NCBI GenBank assembly: GCA_033032865.1
Contig: JAWHQI010000170.1
Coordinates: 4,787,501-4,851,500 of the forward strand
Length of the DNA: 64,000 nucleotides
Reading direction: 5' to 3'
DNA from: Dactylorhiza incarnata
Taxonomy: Eukaryota; Streptophyta; Magnoliopsida; Asparagales; Orchidaceae
The position numbers and the translations under genes were made by a program. Below are positions 47,601 through 56,203 of this stretch, piece after piece; position 1 is the stretch's first letter; every line of letters begins with the position of its first letter. The notes beneath the pieces were generated by a model. It was not told where the DNA came from and did no database searches. It worked only from the letters and a program-made list of their open reading frames with translations.

Positions 47601-49242
47601 GCCCAGGATCTTAAATAATGGACCCTAATTACTTTCAGTGATGGAGTAGTCTTGAAAATTGAAATGTTTGTTAATCTCCAGTTCATTTTAATGATCTTAT
47701 GCAACCATTTCTAGTACGCCTGATCTAGTGTTTTGGTTAATACGTTTTGTAATTTAGATATTTGTTTTGAGACTATTTTTTTAATCTTGTAGATGTTCAG
47801 AACCGCCTCCTGAATGTAGATGAGAGCATCTACATACCTATTGCAAGATCCGAACTGATCATTATGAACTCAGCTTTCAGTGTATGACTTCTCATCTGAT
47901 ATCTGTTTTTTTTTCCGGTGATGCTACATTGTCCAGTGGAGAGGTGAAGTTGTTTGAAACATGTCGAATTCATGGAAATTTACAATTTTGCCCACAGTTT
48001 CGAATTTACTTATGCCATTATTCGGTAAATCCAAAGGAAAAATGGTGTTTTTTGCCCGATTATTGGACTGTTACGGACAATGTAGCAGTGATTGATCTCT
48101 TAACATTTTGATAACAATATGAAAAGTTATTTCATTCCCTTGATCTTTTATCATATGTGAAAGCCAGCTGACCAGTCACCTTAGTTGAGTATAGTGAAAT
48201 ACGAGATGAGTGTTAAACAAATATTTACTGCACGGATATTATGCTGATTTTGTTTTAGAATTTGGAATGAAGAGGTATAGATTATTTAAGTGTACATTAT
48301 ACTTGGTCTCATTGTCAAAGTCACGAAGCTTCCTGTGTTTCTCCTACTTCCTGGCCCGACTGTCACATGAGTACCTGATCTCATAGAGAACATATGGCCG
48401 CAAAAATGAGTAAAACAACATTGGTAGCTTGGCCTCTCCTTCATATTTGACGCTCAAAGATAAGCTTTGTAAATGCAATGTTCAAAAGCATGTATACGTG
48501 CAAACAAATGTAGAACTAAGGTTGCGTGGATGACTTGAAGAAGTGATGCAGACAAACTCGCCACGCCAAATTTTAATTTGCGCATGTATTTTCTTTTATT
48601 TTATTTATGCCAGACATCTTTTATTTCACGCACTCGCTGCGCACATTTGTTTTTTGCATTTTATTTTATGGTTGACGGTGTGATGGTATATTCCCCATAG
48701 TGTGATTACTTAGGTCATATGCTTCTACTCTAGTTTTGGCAGATGCATAATCCTTTGATTTGGATATGTCGAGCCTTGGTTCCCTTCCCACTCTTTGTTG
48801 AACTTTGGCCTTAATTTTGAGCCTATGCCTTAATTTTGATCCACCTTTATATACATTATATTAATAATATGAAAATTATTATTTCTATGATGAAATGAGA
48901 CAAATTTTATTGTAAATATGAGATTACAATATAAAAAACATGTTTGGGGCACCGTTCGCGTTCCGCTGCAGAGCCTGACATTTGGAGATGCGGGCGCCCC
49001 AAACAGGCACCAATCTCCAGTACCAATTCCTCCATCTCCTCCCACTCCGCTGACCCTTAGAGTCAGTATATTTTGGATGTTATTAAAATTAATATTAACC
49101 ATTTGCCACTTCCATTGTGCAGTTTATTGTCCCATACCTTTTGGGATGGCACGCCTTTGCCGATTCCATTAAACCGGAGGATTCTGTTCGGCCTAACGTC
49201 TCAAGCTCAAAATCCAGGCCTGAGTTGGAGTGGGGAAGATGA
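35406..49242 (+). CDS. WHY1: WHIRLY single-stranded DNA-binding protein, plastid type (seven exons)
   Basis: Exons: 35406-35634, 35716-35810, 35933-36025, 40384-40478, 47138-47211, 47793-47881, 49123-49242. All introns are GT-AG, and the joined frame is 795 nt (264 residues plus stop). Residues 1-76 are Ser/Pro-rich with few acidic residues and contain VYCRR near 48, typical of a chloroplast transit peptide. The WHIRLY domain follows, with KGKAA at 90-94 (the motif needed for assembly of higher-order oligomers in this family), [33 protein letters not shown] and VDESIYIPI. The tail is short, acidic and aromatic and ends LEWGR. WHIRLY proteins bind single-stranded DNA as tetramers and protect organelle genome stability; WHY1 also acts in the nucleus. 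QFAPA and RQYDW favour WHY1/WHY3 over mitochondrial WHY2. Introns 3 and 4 are swollen by transposons. All splice sites and catalytic-type motifs are intact, so the gene looks functional. Confidence 0.95.
35716..35810 (+). CDS. WHY1: WHIRLY exon 2: KGKAA motif
   Basis: Intron 1 is 81 bp. A second AG at 35719-35720 would put a stop in frame, so 35716 is the only workable acceptor. It encodes [15 protein letters not shown] and PEFTPLD. Confidence 0.93.
35933..36025 (+). CDS. WHY1: WHIRLY exon 3
   Basis: 31 codons in phase 0, [10 protein letters not shown] to QYDWSRKQ, after a 122-bp intron. Confidence 0.95.
36026..36171. other. Start of WHIRLY intron 3
   Basis: Intron 3 runs 36026-40383 (4358 bp). 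Its host-like parts are this stretch and 39846-40383. The rest is the LINE and the gag-only element. Confidence 0.6.
36660..37069 (+). repeat. TR-GAG-like element 5' LTR
   Basis: It matches 38764-39163. One visible indel, the extra bases around CCTTATAGG at 36775, and several substitutions show moderate age. Confidence 0.9.
37074..37083 (+). promoter_or_regulatory. TR-GAG-like element primer-binding site
   Basis: TGGTATCAGA lies 4 bp after the LTR and is complementary to initiator methionine tRNA. Confidence 0.85.
37818..38690 (+). pseudogene. Gag remnant of the TR-GAG-like element
   Basis: The N-terminal frame (37818-38150) contains a helical stretch and a Pro-rich linker. A second frame carries the Gag core start [27 protein letters not shown], and the third (38196-38645) [44 protein letters not shown] and the zinc knuckle [13 protein letters not shown]. 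At least two frameshifts and a stop separate them. The predicted role is RNA packaging. It cannot be translated whole now. Confidence 0.85.
38764..39163 (+). repeat. TR-GAG-like element 3' LTR
   Basis: 400-bp partner of 36660-37069, followed by TTCAA. Confidence 0.9.
40384..40478 (+). CDS. WHY1: WHIRLY exon 4
   Basis: It follows intron 3 (4358 bp) and encodes [20 protein letters not shown] to FFHDPNKGR, ending in phase 2 at donor GTAAAC. Confidence 0.95.
40479..40888. other. Start of WHIRLY intron 4
   Basis: Intron 4 runs 40479-47137 (6659 bp). No feature was recognised in this first part. Confidence 0.6.
40889..41654 (-). mobile_element. Solo LTR E of the GGCGAGT family (WHIRLY intron 4)
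   Basis: It is 766 bp, TGTTGGAACC to GGTTGTACG (the last base pair of the usual CA is changed), flanked by GAATG at 40884-40888 and 41655-41659. It shares GCGTGGAGGTCCCACCACA with D, and a minus-strand TATA box at 41173-41180. Its variable middle (41335-41600) is rich in GCGAGT and ACTCGC but is not a regular array. Confidence 0.9.
41173..41180 (-). promoter_or_regulatory. TATA box of solo LTR E
   Basis: TATAAATA on the minus strand at the position matching D and F. Confidence 0.6.
42129..43266 (-). mobile_element. 5'-truncated RTE-type LINE in WHIRLY intron 4
   Basis: The minus-strand translation shows LINE reverse transcriptase: [12 protein letters not shown] near 43190, [14 protein letters not shown], the catalytic FADD within [13 protein letters not shown] (43152-42598 frame), [13 protein letters not shown] and [12 protein letters not shown]; then the C-terminal [20 protein letters not shown] and [11 protein letters not shown] (42558-42154 frame). 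One frameshift or stop separates the two frames near 42580-42600 and another lies near 43150. The 3' end is TTG-repeat on the minus strand. A 16-bp duplication with one mismatch (AATATTGAATGTAACA at 42113; AATATTGAATATAACA at 43267) flanks it. The copy is dead because it lacks its 5' part. Confidence 0.9.
43283..43722. other. Intron 4 stretch without recognised features
   Basis: AT-rich DNA; nothing was recognised. Confidence 0.5.
43723..44414. repeat. Direct duplication of about 295 bp in intron 4
   Basis: Copies at about 43723-44013 and 44121-44414 both start CGACAAAGAGGAAGAGAA and end near TTTTGAGGAAAAATTG, 398 bp apart. Differences are few. No coding content. Confidence 0.85.
44492..44781 (+). 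repeat. Element G 5' LTR
   Basis: 290 bp with two GGGGCTGAACC/GGTTCAGCCCC hairpins. A TATAAATA at 44647-44654 lies between CCGGG and CCCGG arms. The 3' LTR is closely similar and carries GGGTTTAGGGTTTAG (46443) where this one has GGCCGGCC. Confidence 0.9.
44784..44794 (+). promoter_or_regulatory. Element G primer-binding site
   Basis: TGGTATCAGAG lies 2 bp after the LTR and is complementary to initiator methionine tRNA. Confidence 0.9.
45247..46392 (+). pseudogene. Gag-derived frame of element G with one stop
   Basis: The frame starts at ATG 45247 ([19 protein letters not shown]) and stays open to the stop at 46390-46392, apart from one TAA at 45745-45747. The first 60 residues are a helical segment with [16 protein letters not shown], like the N-terminus of H (GRLDELKALLTQSLRGK). 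The later part holds two diverged copies of one Gag segment, [14 protein letters not shown] and [14 protein letters not shown], matching H's single EDDAYQWAQWFVRNQ. The end, [14 protein letters not shown], mirrors H's HLEDKVTLDGGGNV, and the last 24 codons lie in the 3' LTR. No zinc knuckle is visible. The stop may be a later mutation. Confidence 0.8.
46320..46621 (+). repeat. Element G 3' LTR
   Basis: 302-bp partner of the 5' LTR. GTCAGGGAA just upstream is a weak polypurine tract. Confidence 0.9.
46627..47137. other. End of WHIRLY intron 4
   Basis: A phrase around TTTAGTCCCACAT (46817) resembles the one just before element G (44460) and hints at an older repeat into which G inserted. No other feature. 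Confidence 0.4.
47138..47211 (+). CDS. WHY1: WHIRLY exon 5
   Basis: 74 nt after a polypyrimidine acceptor (TCTCTTTTGCAG). It encodes [18 protein letters not shown] and TGHFFNL and ends in phase 1 before GTACTT. Confidence 0.93.
47262..47341 (-). mobile_element. 3' tail of an RTE-type LINE in intron 5
   Basis: About 80 bp matching the 3' end of the LINE at 42129 (ACTCAAGCCTTTATCCCACT preceded by an AAC repeat, then GGGGTCGGCTATATGGATCC). It is a severely 5'-truncated insertion only 50 bp downstream of exon 5. Confidence 0.85.
47793..47881 (+). CDS. WHY1: WHIRLY exon 6
   Basis: 89 nt, [20 protein letters not shown] to MNSAFS. The donor is GTATGA at 47882; using the GT two bases earlier would shift exon 7 out of the WHIRLY frame. 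Confidence 0.92.
47882..49122. other. WHIRLY intron 6
   Basis: 1241 bp. Apart from a small imperfect inverted repeat (TGTTTGGGGC near 48940 and GCCCCAAACA near 48995) nothing was recognised. Confidence 0.6.
49123..49242 (+). CDS. WHY1: WHIRLY exon 7 and stop
   Basis: 39 codons and [23 protein letters not shown] to ELEWGR, after acceptor CCATTGTGCAG. The C-terminal tail is the short acidic one of this family. Confidence 0.95.
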   Translation, partial: FIVPYLLGWHAFADSIKPEDSVRPNVSSSKSRPELEWGR

Positions 49243-49697
49243 ACTAAGAGAATGATATGAATTTGCTTGTTTAGAATATACATTTTCCTCAGAGGGGAGG
49301 CTGGTCCTGAAGCAAAATTCTCTCCTGATGCAAATGATTATGATGGTGGAAAAGCAAGCTTTCCTCTTGAAGACCCATTTGATCGGATTATGATTTAGAA
49401 ATTTGTTCTTCAGCTTCAAGGTGATGATCCTCACTTCTGTAAGTTTTTGTTTTGTTTCATCCAAATCTTATTTACAATGAGCACAAAAATGAGTACTGAA
49501 AATGCTTTGTTCTATAAATTGTTTTATCCGGTGCTAAAATTTCAGTCTGCTGCCAATATTATATCAATTAAATTCTTGTGAACTTTCTGAATGATGAGGA
49601 TACACACAAATTTCTTATTCTGTGGAATTTTTTCCATCCAGGTCATGTGATACATTTTTGAATTTATATTTGTTATTTATTTAGAACAAATTTCTTA
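49243..49697. other. Downstream of the WHIRLY gene
   Basis: It should hold the 3' untranslated region; no clear AATAAA was seen near the stop. A stretch at about 49290-49400 translates without stops (DANDYDGGKASFPLEDPFDR) after a TTTTCCTCAG and could be a stray exon, but it matches nothing I know. Confidence 0.4.
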
Positions 49698-50338
49698 TTT
49701 TGCGGAGTTCTCTCCATCCAATTCATCAAGATATTTCTCGCAGTGAGCGCTTTAAATATCTGAAATCGATACTTCAAAAAGATGGAGATGTAGATAAATA
49801 TGTGATACATAGAATCCAAGCAGGTTGGTTGAAATGGAGAGGCGCGTCTGAGATATGTGATCGTAAAGTACCATTAAAACTTAAAAGGCATGATTTACAG
49901 TACTGCAATTAGATCAGCGATGCTCTACGGTTCTGAGTGTTAGGCAGTGAATTGTGTACATTATCAAAAAATGGGAGTTGAGGAGATGAGAATGCTCAGG
50001 TGGATGTGTGAACACACGAGACTGGATAAAATTAGGAATGAATGTATCATGGATAAGACGGGAATGACACTAATTGTAGAAAAGCTCCATTAAGATGATT
50101 CGGACATGTACAAAGGAGACCATTAGAGGCACATGTTAGGCGTTGTGAGAGTTTAGCCACTAGACATGTTAAACGGGGAAGGAGTAGACCAAAAAGGATT
50201 TGGAATGAAACTGTAAGGAAAGACATGATGTACTTGTGCATTAGTGAGATTATGACTAAAGATAGGGCGCAATGGGGGATGAACGATCCATATAGCCCAC
50301 CCCACTATGGTGGGATAAAGGCTTGAGTGCTGCTCTTG
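49698..50338 (+). pseudogene. RTE-type LINE fragment downstream of the WHIRLY gene
   Basis: The C-terminal part of the same LINE protein as at 42129, on the + strand: [46 protein letters not shown] in a shifted frame, and the 3' end GGGATAAAGGCTTGAGTG. Several stops and shifts; heavily 5'-truncated. Confidence 0.85.
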
Positions 50339-50470
50339 TATATGAGAACATTATAAAAAATTCATTGGATTGAATTATTTTCTTGTTTTATTTTTGTCTT
50401 GAGAGAGCTCTCGCCGGTCATTATTGTTCTTCATAGATTTTTGCAATGCTTGCATACATGACAATGGTCT

Positions 50471-50875
50471 TGGGTGTTCACGAACCGAATCAAATCAAAT
50501 AGTTCTTCAATTGAATTCAAATTTGACATAGAATGCAGATATTCAGATTTGTTCGAATATTCGGAGTCGGATTCGGATTCGTCATGAAATGTTGGATTCG
50601 AATTTAGGTTCGAATTCAGATTCGAATTCGGATTAGAACATGGATTCGAATTCGTATTTTATAATTTTTAATTATGTATAATGTTCAAATATAATTATAT
50701 TTAATATTTAATTACATGTATACAATTTATTTAACTATATATTTTACTATTCCCAAATCTTTCGAACAAGAATAAAATTATTTGGATTCGGATTCAAAAA
50801 ATACGAATTTTAATTGAATCTTCACGAATCGAATCCCGAATTATTTACTGACTATATTATTTGTGAACAACCCTA
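50471..50875. mobile_element. Candidate MITE rich in ATTCGAATTCG
   Basis: Its ends TGGGTGTTCACGAA and TTTGTGAACAACCCTA are imperfect inverted repeats of about 14 bp. The interior (50560-50650) repeats GATTCGAATTCGGATTCG-type palindromic words. The target duplication is not clear, so the hAT-like assignment suggested by the termini is tentative. Confidence 0.5.
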
Positions 50876-50906
50876 GTCTTATATAAATGATTTTGGTGTA
50901 TTATTA

Positions 50907-51260
50907 TGTTATGATCGTGCTAGGGTAGAAGAGAGAAGAGAGATCTAGGAGAGAATAAGAGGAAGAAAGACGCGTAGGGTTTGAGAGAAGAGAGGGAGGG
51001 AGAGGAATACCTGAGTTATAATATTGCATGCCCTCATAAGAGGGTCCCCGGGCCTATTAATACCCGGGGACAAGGGGGCTGGCCGCCCCCCCCCCCCCCC
51101 CCCCCCCAGTAGGGGCTGAACCGGTGTGGTTCAGCCCCTATTCTTTATTTAATGCTGCGAGGGGGCTGAACCGGATGGTTCAGCCCCGTTGTCCCGTATC
51201 TCCTTGCGCCGTCTTGAATATTGCTGGCCTGCGAACTGTAACGGATGCGGAGGCATAACA
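50907..51260 (-). repeat. Element H 3' LTR
   Basis: It contains 22 C (51086-51107), two GGGGCTGAACC/GGTTCAGCCCC hairpins and a TATTAATA flanked by CCCGGG-type arms. The last 37 codons of the gag-pol frame lie in it. Confidence 0.93.
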
Positions 51261-54200
51261 TTCCCTCCCCCATCAAGAGTCACCTTGTCCTCAAGGTGGA
51301 AATCCGGAAAGTGCTCTCGGAACTCCAAAAGATCGACCCAAGAGTTGTGCGTATCAGAGAGGTGCTTCCACTTCACGAGGACCTCGAGGCGGTACTCCGT
51401 GCCCCGCTTCTTCCACTTGGTAAGTAAGATGGTTTCTGGTGACGGTCGCAGTTCCCCGCTGCTAGTGGCTTTCGGGAGGACGGGGTCGGCCTGGACCGAG
51501 TCCCCAAGTTTCCTTTTCAGCACGGAGATGTGGAAAGTTGGGTGAATGCGTGACCCCTCCGGGAGCTCCAAGGTGTAGGCAACTGGACCCACTCGCTTGA
51601 TGATTCTGAAGGGTCCGTAGTAGCGTGGAGCCAGTTTCTGATTAGCCCGCCGAGCGACCGAGAGTTGCCTGTAGGGTTGGAGACGGAGGAAAACTTCATC
51701 CCCCACGGCAAATTCCCGCTCTTTACGATGCTTATCCGCTTGGACCTTCATGCGATCCTGTGCTGTCCGAAGATTGTCCCGCAAAAGGGTGAGCGTCTGG
51801 TCCCGCTCCTGAAGTGTCCGGCCCACTGCCGGTAGTGACGTACTATCTGGCTCATAGGAACTCAGCGTGGGAGGCGGGCGGCCGTAGACCACCTCAAAAG
51901 GGGTGAGCTTGCTCGCGGTATGAAATGAGGTGTTGTAGCAATATTCCGCCCAGTGCAACCATTGAGTCCAAGTCCGCGGTTCATCCATCACAAAACATCT
52001 CAAGTAGGTTTCAACTCCGCGATTGAGCACCTCTGTCTGTCCGTCGGTCTGGGGATGGTTGGCCGTGCTCATGCGCAGAGTGGTGCCTTGCAGGCGAAAT
52101 AACTCATTCCAGAACTTGCTGATGAACACCGGATCTCTGTCTGATATGATGGCGCGAGGAACCCCGTGGAGACGCACTATCTCCCTGGCAAAAAGGTCCG
52201 CTACGGACTCGCCTGTGTAAGGGTGGCTCAAAGCCAAGAAGTGGCCGTACTTGGAGAGCTTGTCAACCACCACGAGGATGACCGACTTGCCCTGAGACTT
52301 GGGTAGACCGTCGATGAAGTCCAAAGAGATGGTATCCCAAATCTGATGAGGAATCGCCAGGGGAGTGAGCAATCCGGCCGGGGACGTCGTCTCGTACTTC
52401 TGCCGTTGGCAGATGTCATATTCCTTGACAAACTTCTGGACATCTCGCCGCATTCCCTTCCAGAACACATTCGCCCTTACCCGCTGTAGGGTCCGCAGAA
52501 TATCGGCGTGGCCCCCGGTAGGAGAGGAGTGGAACTCCTGTATCATGATGGTGCGCCATGGTGACGTGGCGGGAATGACGAGCCGGCCCTGATAGTACAA
52601 CCGCGCTCCCTGTAGGTGATAGCCGGCCTCGGTGGGACGACCATGCTGTAGTGCCTCGACAATGTCACGGAGGGCTGGATCTTGGTGGACTGCCACCTGA
52701 ACCTCATCTAAGGAATCAATCAACGGTCCGGAGACATGGGCTAGGGAGCCCTCTGGTAACCTAGATAAGGCGTCTGCCACCACATTTTCCTTCCCCTGCT
52801 TGTAGACAATCTCGTAGTCGTAGCCTAGCAGCTTCGTCAACCACTTCTGCTGAAGGGGAGAAGCCAGGTGCTGTTCCAAAAAATGCTTCAAGCTCTGGTG
52901 GTCCGTACGGACCTGAAAATGTCTCCCCAATAAATAAGGCTGCCACATAGCCACCGCATGAAGGATGGCTAGCATCTCCTTCTCATAAGTAGATAGCCCC
53001 AAAGTCCGGGGCGCTAAAGCCTTGCTGAAATAAGCTATTGGCCGGCCCTCTTGCATCAGCACCGCGCCGATTCCGACTCCTGAAGCGTCGGTCTCCACCA
53101 CAAAATCTTTGGAAAAGTCCGGCAGCGCCAGCACCGGAGTGGTCGTCATGGCCCGTTTCAGGGCCTGGAATGCCGCCTCCGCTTCTGCCGTCCAGTCGAA
53201 GGCGTCCTTCTGCAACAACTGGGTCAAGGGTCGGGCAATCTTTCCGTAGTCCTGCACGAACCGGCGGTAGTAGCCAGTTAACCCGAGAAAGCCCCGTAGG
53301 GCCCGTATCGTCGTGGGTTGTGGCCAGGTTACCATGCTCTCGATCTTCTTTGGGTCCGCCTGAACCCCACGGGAGGACACTAGGTGGCCCAAGTACTCGA
53401 CTTCCTCCTGCCCAAAAGAGCATTTGGAGCGCTTGGCGTACAGCTTGTGCTCCCTCAAAATGCTCAGAACATGGTGGACGTGCTCCAGATGATCTTCCCA
53501 ATTCCTGCTATAGATCAGTATGTCATCAAAGAAAACTAGAACGTGCCGACGGAGTAGTGGCCGAAAGATCTCGTTCATCACTGCTTGGAAGGTAGATGGG
53601 GCATTGGCCAGCCCAAACGACATCACCAGGAACTCGTAGTGACCGTCGTGGGTGCGGAAGGCCGTCTTGTGGACGTCTTCATCTTTCATCCGAATCTGAT
53701 GGTACCCAGACCGGAGGTCCAGCTTGGTGAATAAGCTAGCTCCGTGCAGCTCGTCCAGTAGCTCCTCAATCATCGGAATAGGAAATTTATCCTTGATAGT
53801 CGAGCTATTCAGGCCCCGGTAATCCACACAAAAACGCCACGAGCCATCCTTCTTTTTCACAAGGATGATCGGCGAGGAGAAAGCACTCGTGCTGGGGCGG
53901 ATGATGCCAGTGGATAACATCTCGCGTACACTGCGTTCGATCTCGGCCTTCTGAATATGCGGGTAGCGATAAGGCCGGATATTAGTCGGATCTGATCCGG
54001 CCTTCAACTGGATCTGGTGGTCACGGAATCGAGAGGGTGGCAAAGAAGACGGCTCCTGAAAAACATCCTCAAACTGTGGCAGCAACCCCTGTATCTGCTC
54101 TGGTTCGGCTGCTGTGTCCGGCCCCAGGGCCTCGACCCCCAAGATCATGGCTATAGTACTGCCCTCCTCCATCCTCTGTAAGCTTCGAACGGAAATTTCG

Positions 54201-56188
54201 TTGAGCGGTGGTGATTTAATGCCCTGAAGGCAATGCTCCGTTCCCAGATGCGTAAACTCCAAGGTCATCTTTTCCCAATCCGTCGTGACCCTCTTGAGCC
54301 GGCGGAGCCACTGCACACCCAGAACCATATCCGACCCCCGAATCGGCAAAAGGTAAACATCCGTCTGGCACACATAACCCTGTATCCGCAGCTCCACCCC
54401 TTTTAGGACCCCCTCACACCGCAGTTTGCTGCCGTCCGCGATCATGACCTGGAAGGAAGCCCCTCTGTCAACTGCACACCCCGCCTTCAGTGCTGTTGCG
54501 GGGGTGATAAAATTGTGGGTGCTCCCACTATCGATCAAGATGGTCACCCGCTCGTGTCCCAGCCTCCCGGAAACGCGTAACGTGAGCGGGGCAGGACATC
54601 CCTCCATGGATTGCAGGCAGATCCCAAACTCTGCCAGGTCCAGTTCCTCCACCTCCTCACAACTGATGGGCTCTTCCTCGTCATCCTCCTCCCGTAACAT
54701 AAAGACCTGTACCTTCTGACATCGATGCCCGGGAGTGAACTTTTCGTCGCAATTGAAGCATAATCCCTTTTCCTTCCGGGCCTGTAGCTCTGGCCAAGTC
54801 AACCGAGTCACAGTCGGCCGTCCTGCAGGTGGCGGATCTCGCCGTCCGGCTCCTGGTGCTGCATGTACTGCTGGAGTTGGCCGCGTTGTCCCCCGATTTC
54901 GCTGGCGGTTGAACCGCTCCTCCTGTATCCGGGTCAGGCTAATGGCATGGCTCAAACTGGACGGCATGTATGCGTGGACTTCGTCCCTCAGGTAGTCCTT
55001 CAGTCCCGAGATGAAACAACTGAGAAGGGTCTTTTCGCCCCAGTTGACCCGATTTGCTAACCGCTCGAACTCAGTGCGGTACTCCATGACAGTCCCCTTC
55101 TGCCTGAGCTTCTGCAAGGTCACCTTCATATCCTCATACTCCAGGGGACCGAAGCGGGCCGTGAACCCCTCCACAAAATATTCCCATGGGGCGTAGCCCT
55201 GGTTGCGGACAAACCACTGCGCCCACTGATATGCGTCGTCCTCCAAGTGAAACGAAGCCAGCTGCACCCATTGGTCCCTGGGGATCTCCTGGTAGGTAAA
55301 GAACAGCTCGGCTTTTTGCACCCACTCCAGGGTGTTGCCGCCCCGGAATTTTGGAAAATTCATCTGAGTCCTCTTTGGCTGCATGTACGCCCGCTGATTG
55401 GCCCCGCCATTCCTCCCAAAATCCGGTTCGTGTCCTCCATGCCGGAATGGTTCCGCCCTAAGATTTGGGCGCCCGTAGTAGTCGTGTTGATGCTCCATTG
55501 GAGGGCCCTCCTCTTCATATGCGTGTCTCGGGGGGTTTTCCCGCCATGGTTCTCCTTGTCCCATCCGCATCGGTGTCCCAAGGGGTGGTGGCATCGGTAA
55601 AATGCCGTTTCCAACTCCAATCGGGCCTCCCATAGGTGGCGGCGGCCGAAAATTTTGTTCCGGGCCTCCGAAATGACGGCCGGCAGCCGCTCCGGCGACC
55701 CCACCACCGGCGGCCACCCCTCCAGGGCCGGACCACCTCCCGGCGACCTGCTGGTGGAGGTTGGAGGTCGATCCGGCCGGCGGCCTGGCTGCAGCAGCGC
55801 CCGCCCAGGCGCTGGGCGGAAACTGGCCCGTCGGCCCTAGCGCGCCTGGGACGGGTGCGTGAGTCCCCTGGCTGCTCGATCGGCCCTGTTCCGGGCCAGG
55901 GTAGGCGAAGGGCATCACGCCAGCCCCTCCCGTGCTTCCTCCGTTGGTCGGCGGCGCAGGACTTGAGGTTTCTCCCGCATAATCGTTGTTTTCGTGCGAT
56001 TTTCCTCGGAGGGATTGCGTTAACAACGCCTTGAGTTCATCCAAACGTCCTTCCATCCGTTCTTCCAGATTTTTGGTGGTAGTCTTGACTTGTTCCTCGA
56101 TGTCGGCCACCGAATCCGCCAAGGCGACGTAGTTCTCCTCGATGGTGGCGAGGCGAGCGATTTCGGCTTCGATGCGGGTGGTAACCAT
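51149..56188 (-). CDS. Gag-Pol polyprotein of element H
   Basis: One frame of 1679 residues, ATG at 56188, 15 nt after the primer-binding site. Parts: helical N-terminus; Gly/Pro-rich linker (about 75-260); Gag core (about 275-420); zinc knuckle CFNCDEKFTPGHRC (477-490); protease DSGST (553-557); reverse transcriptase with KKKDGSWRFCVDYR (about 780) and FFDD (886-889); RNase H with ETDASG (D1034); integrase with D1290, D1350, E1386; GPF-type segment and chromodomain (about 1583-1628). In the integrase zinc finger the position expected to be the first cysteine is Y1257 (KEYDICQRQK), while C1260 is kept. RT has VMSFGL where VMPFGL is usual. The frame ends inside the 3' LTR. The frame is open, but the zinc-finger change may reduce integration. 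Confidence 0.95.
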   Translation of the reverse strand: MVTTRIEAEIARLATIEENYVALADSVADIEEQVKTTTKNLEERMEGRLDELKALLTQSLRGKSHENNDYAGETSSPAPPTNGGSTGGAGVMPFAYPGPEQGRSSSQGTHAPVPGALGPTGQFPPSAWAGAAAARPPAGSTSNLHQQVAGRWSGPGGVAAGGGVAGAAAGRHFGGPEQNFRPPPPMGGPIGVGNGILPMPPPLGTPMRMGQGEPWRENPPRHAYEEEGPPMEHQHDYYGRPNLRAEPFRHGGHEPDFGRNGGANQRAYMQPKRTQMNFPKFRGGNTLEWVQKAELFFTYQEIPRDQWVQLASFHLEDDAYQWAQWFVRNQGYAPWEYFVEGFTARFGPLEYEDMKVTLQKLRQKGTVMEYRTEFERLANRVNWGEKTLLSCFISGLKDYLRDEVHAYMPSSLSHAISLTRIQEERFNRQRNRGTTRPTPAVHAAPGAGRRDPPPAGRPTVTRLTWPELQARKEKGLCFNCDEKFTPGHRCQKVQVFMLREEDDEEEPISCEEVEELDLAEFGICLQSMEGCPAPLTLRVSGRLGHERVTILIDSGSTHNFITPATALKAGCAVDRGASFQVMIADGSKLRCEGVLKGVELRIQGYVCQTDVYLLPIRGSDMVLGVQWLRRLKRVTTDWEKMTLEFTHLGTEHCLQGIKSPPLNEISVRSLQRMEEGSTIAMILGVEALGPDTAAEPEQIQGLLPQFEDVFQEPSSLPPSRFRDHQIQLKAGSDPTNIRPYRYPHIQKAEIERSVREMLSTGIIRPSTSAFSSPIILVKKKDGSWRFCVDYRGLNSSTIKDKFPIPMIEELLDELHGASLFTKLDLRSGYHQIRMKDEDVHKTAFRTHDGHYEFLVMSFGLANAPSTFQAVMNEIFRPLLRRHVLVFFDDILIYSRNWEDHLEHVHHVLSILREHKLYAKRSKCSFGQEEVEYLGHLVSSRGVQADPKKIESMVTWPQPTTIRALRGFLGLTGYYRRFVQDYGKIARPLTQLLQKDAFDWTAEAEAAFQALKRAMTTTPVLALPDFSKDFVVETDASGVGIGAVLMQEGRPIAYFSKALAPRTLGLSTYEKEMLAILHAVAMWQPYLLGRHFQVRTDHQSLKHFLEQHLASPLQQKWLTKLLGYDYEIVYKQGKENVVADALSRLPEGSLAHVSGPLIDSLDEVQVAVHQDPALRDIVEALQHGRPTEAGYHLQGARLYYQGRLVIPATSPWRTIMIQEFHSSPTGGHADILRTLQRVRANVFWKGMRRDVQKFVKEYDICQRQKYETTSPAGLLTPLAIPHQIWDTISLDFIDGLPKSQGKSVILVVVDKLSKYGHFLALSHPYTGESVADLFAREIVRLHGVPRAIISDRDPVFISKFWNELFRLQGTTLRMSTANHPQTDGQTEVLNRGVETYLRCFVMDEPRTWTQWLHWAEYCYNTSFHTASKLTPFEVVYGRPPPTLSSYEPDSTSLPAVGRTLQERDQTLTLLRDNLRTAQDRMKVQADKHRKEREFAVGDEVFLRLQPYRQLSVARRANQKLAPRYYGPFRIIKRVGPVAYTLELPEGSRIHPTFHISVLKRKLGDSVQADPVLPKATSSGELRPSPETILLTKWKKRGTEYRLEVLVKWKHLSDTHNSWVDLLEFREHFPDFHLEDKVTLDGGGNVMPPHPLQFAGQQYSRRRKEIRDNGAEPSGSAPSQH

Positions 56189-56203
56189 GGTCGCAGGAGC
56201 GAT

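Noticed and set aside
49290..49400. Possible extra WHIRLY exon after the stop codon
   Set aside because: The WHIRLY frame ends normally at 49242, and the translated stretch matches no known WHIRLY tail.
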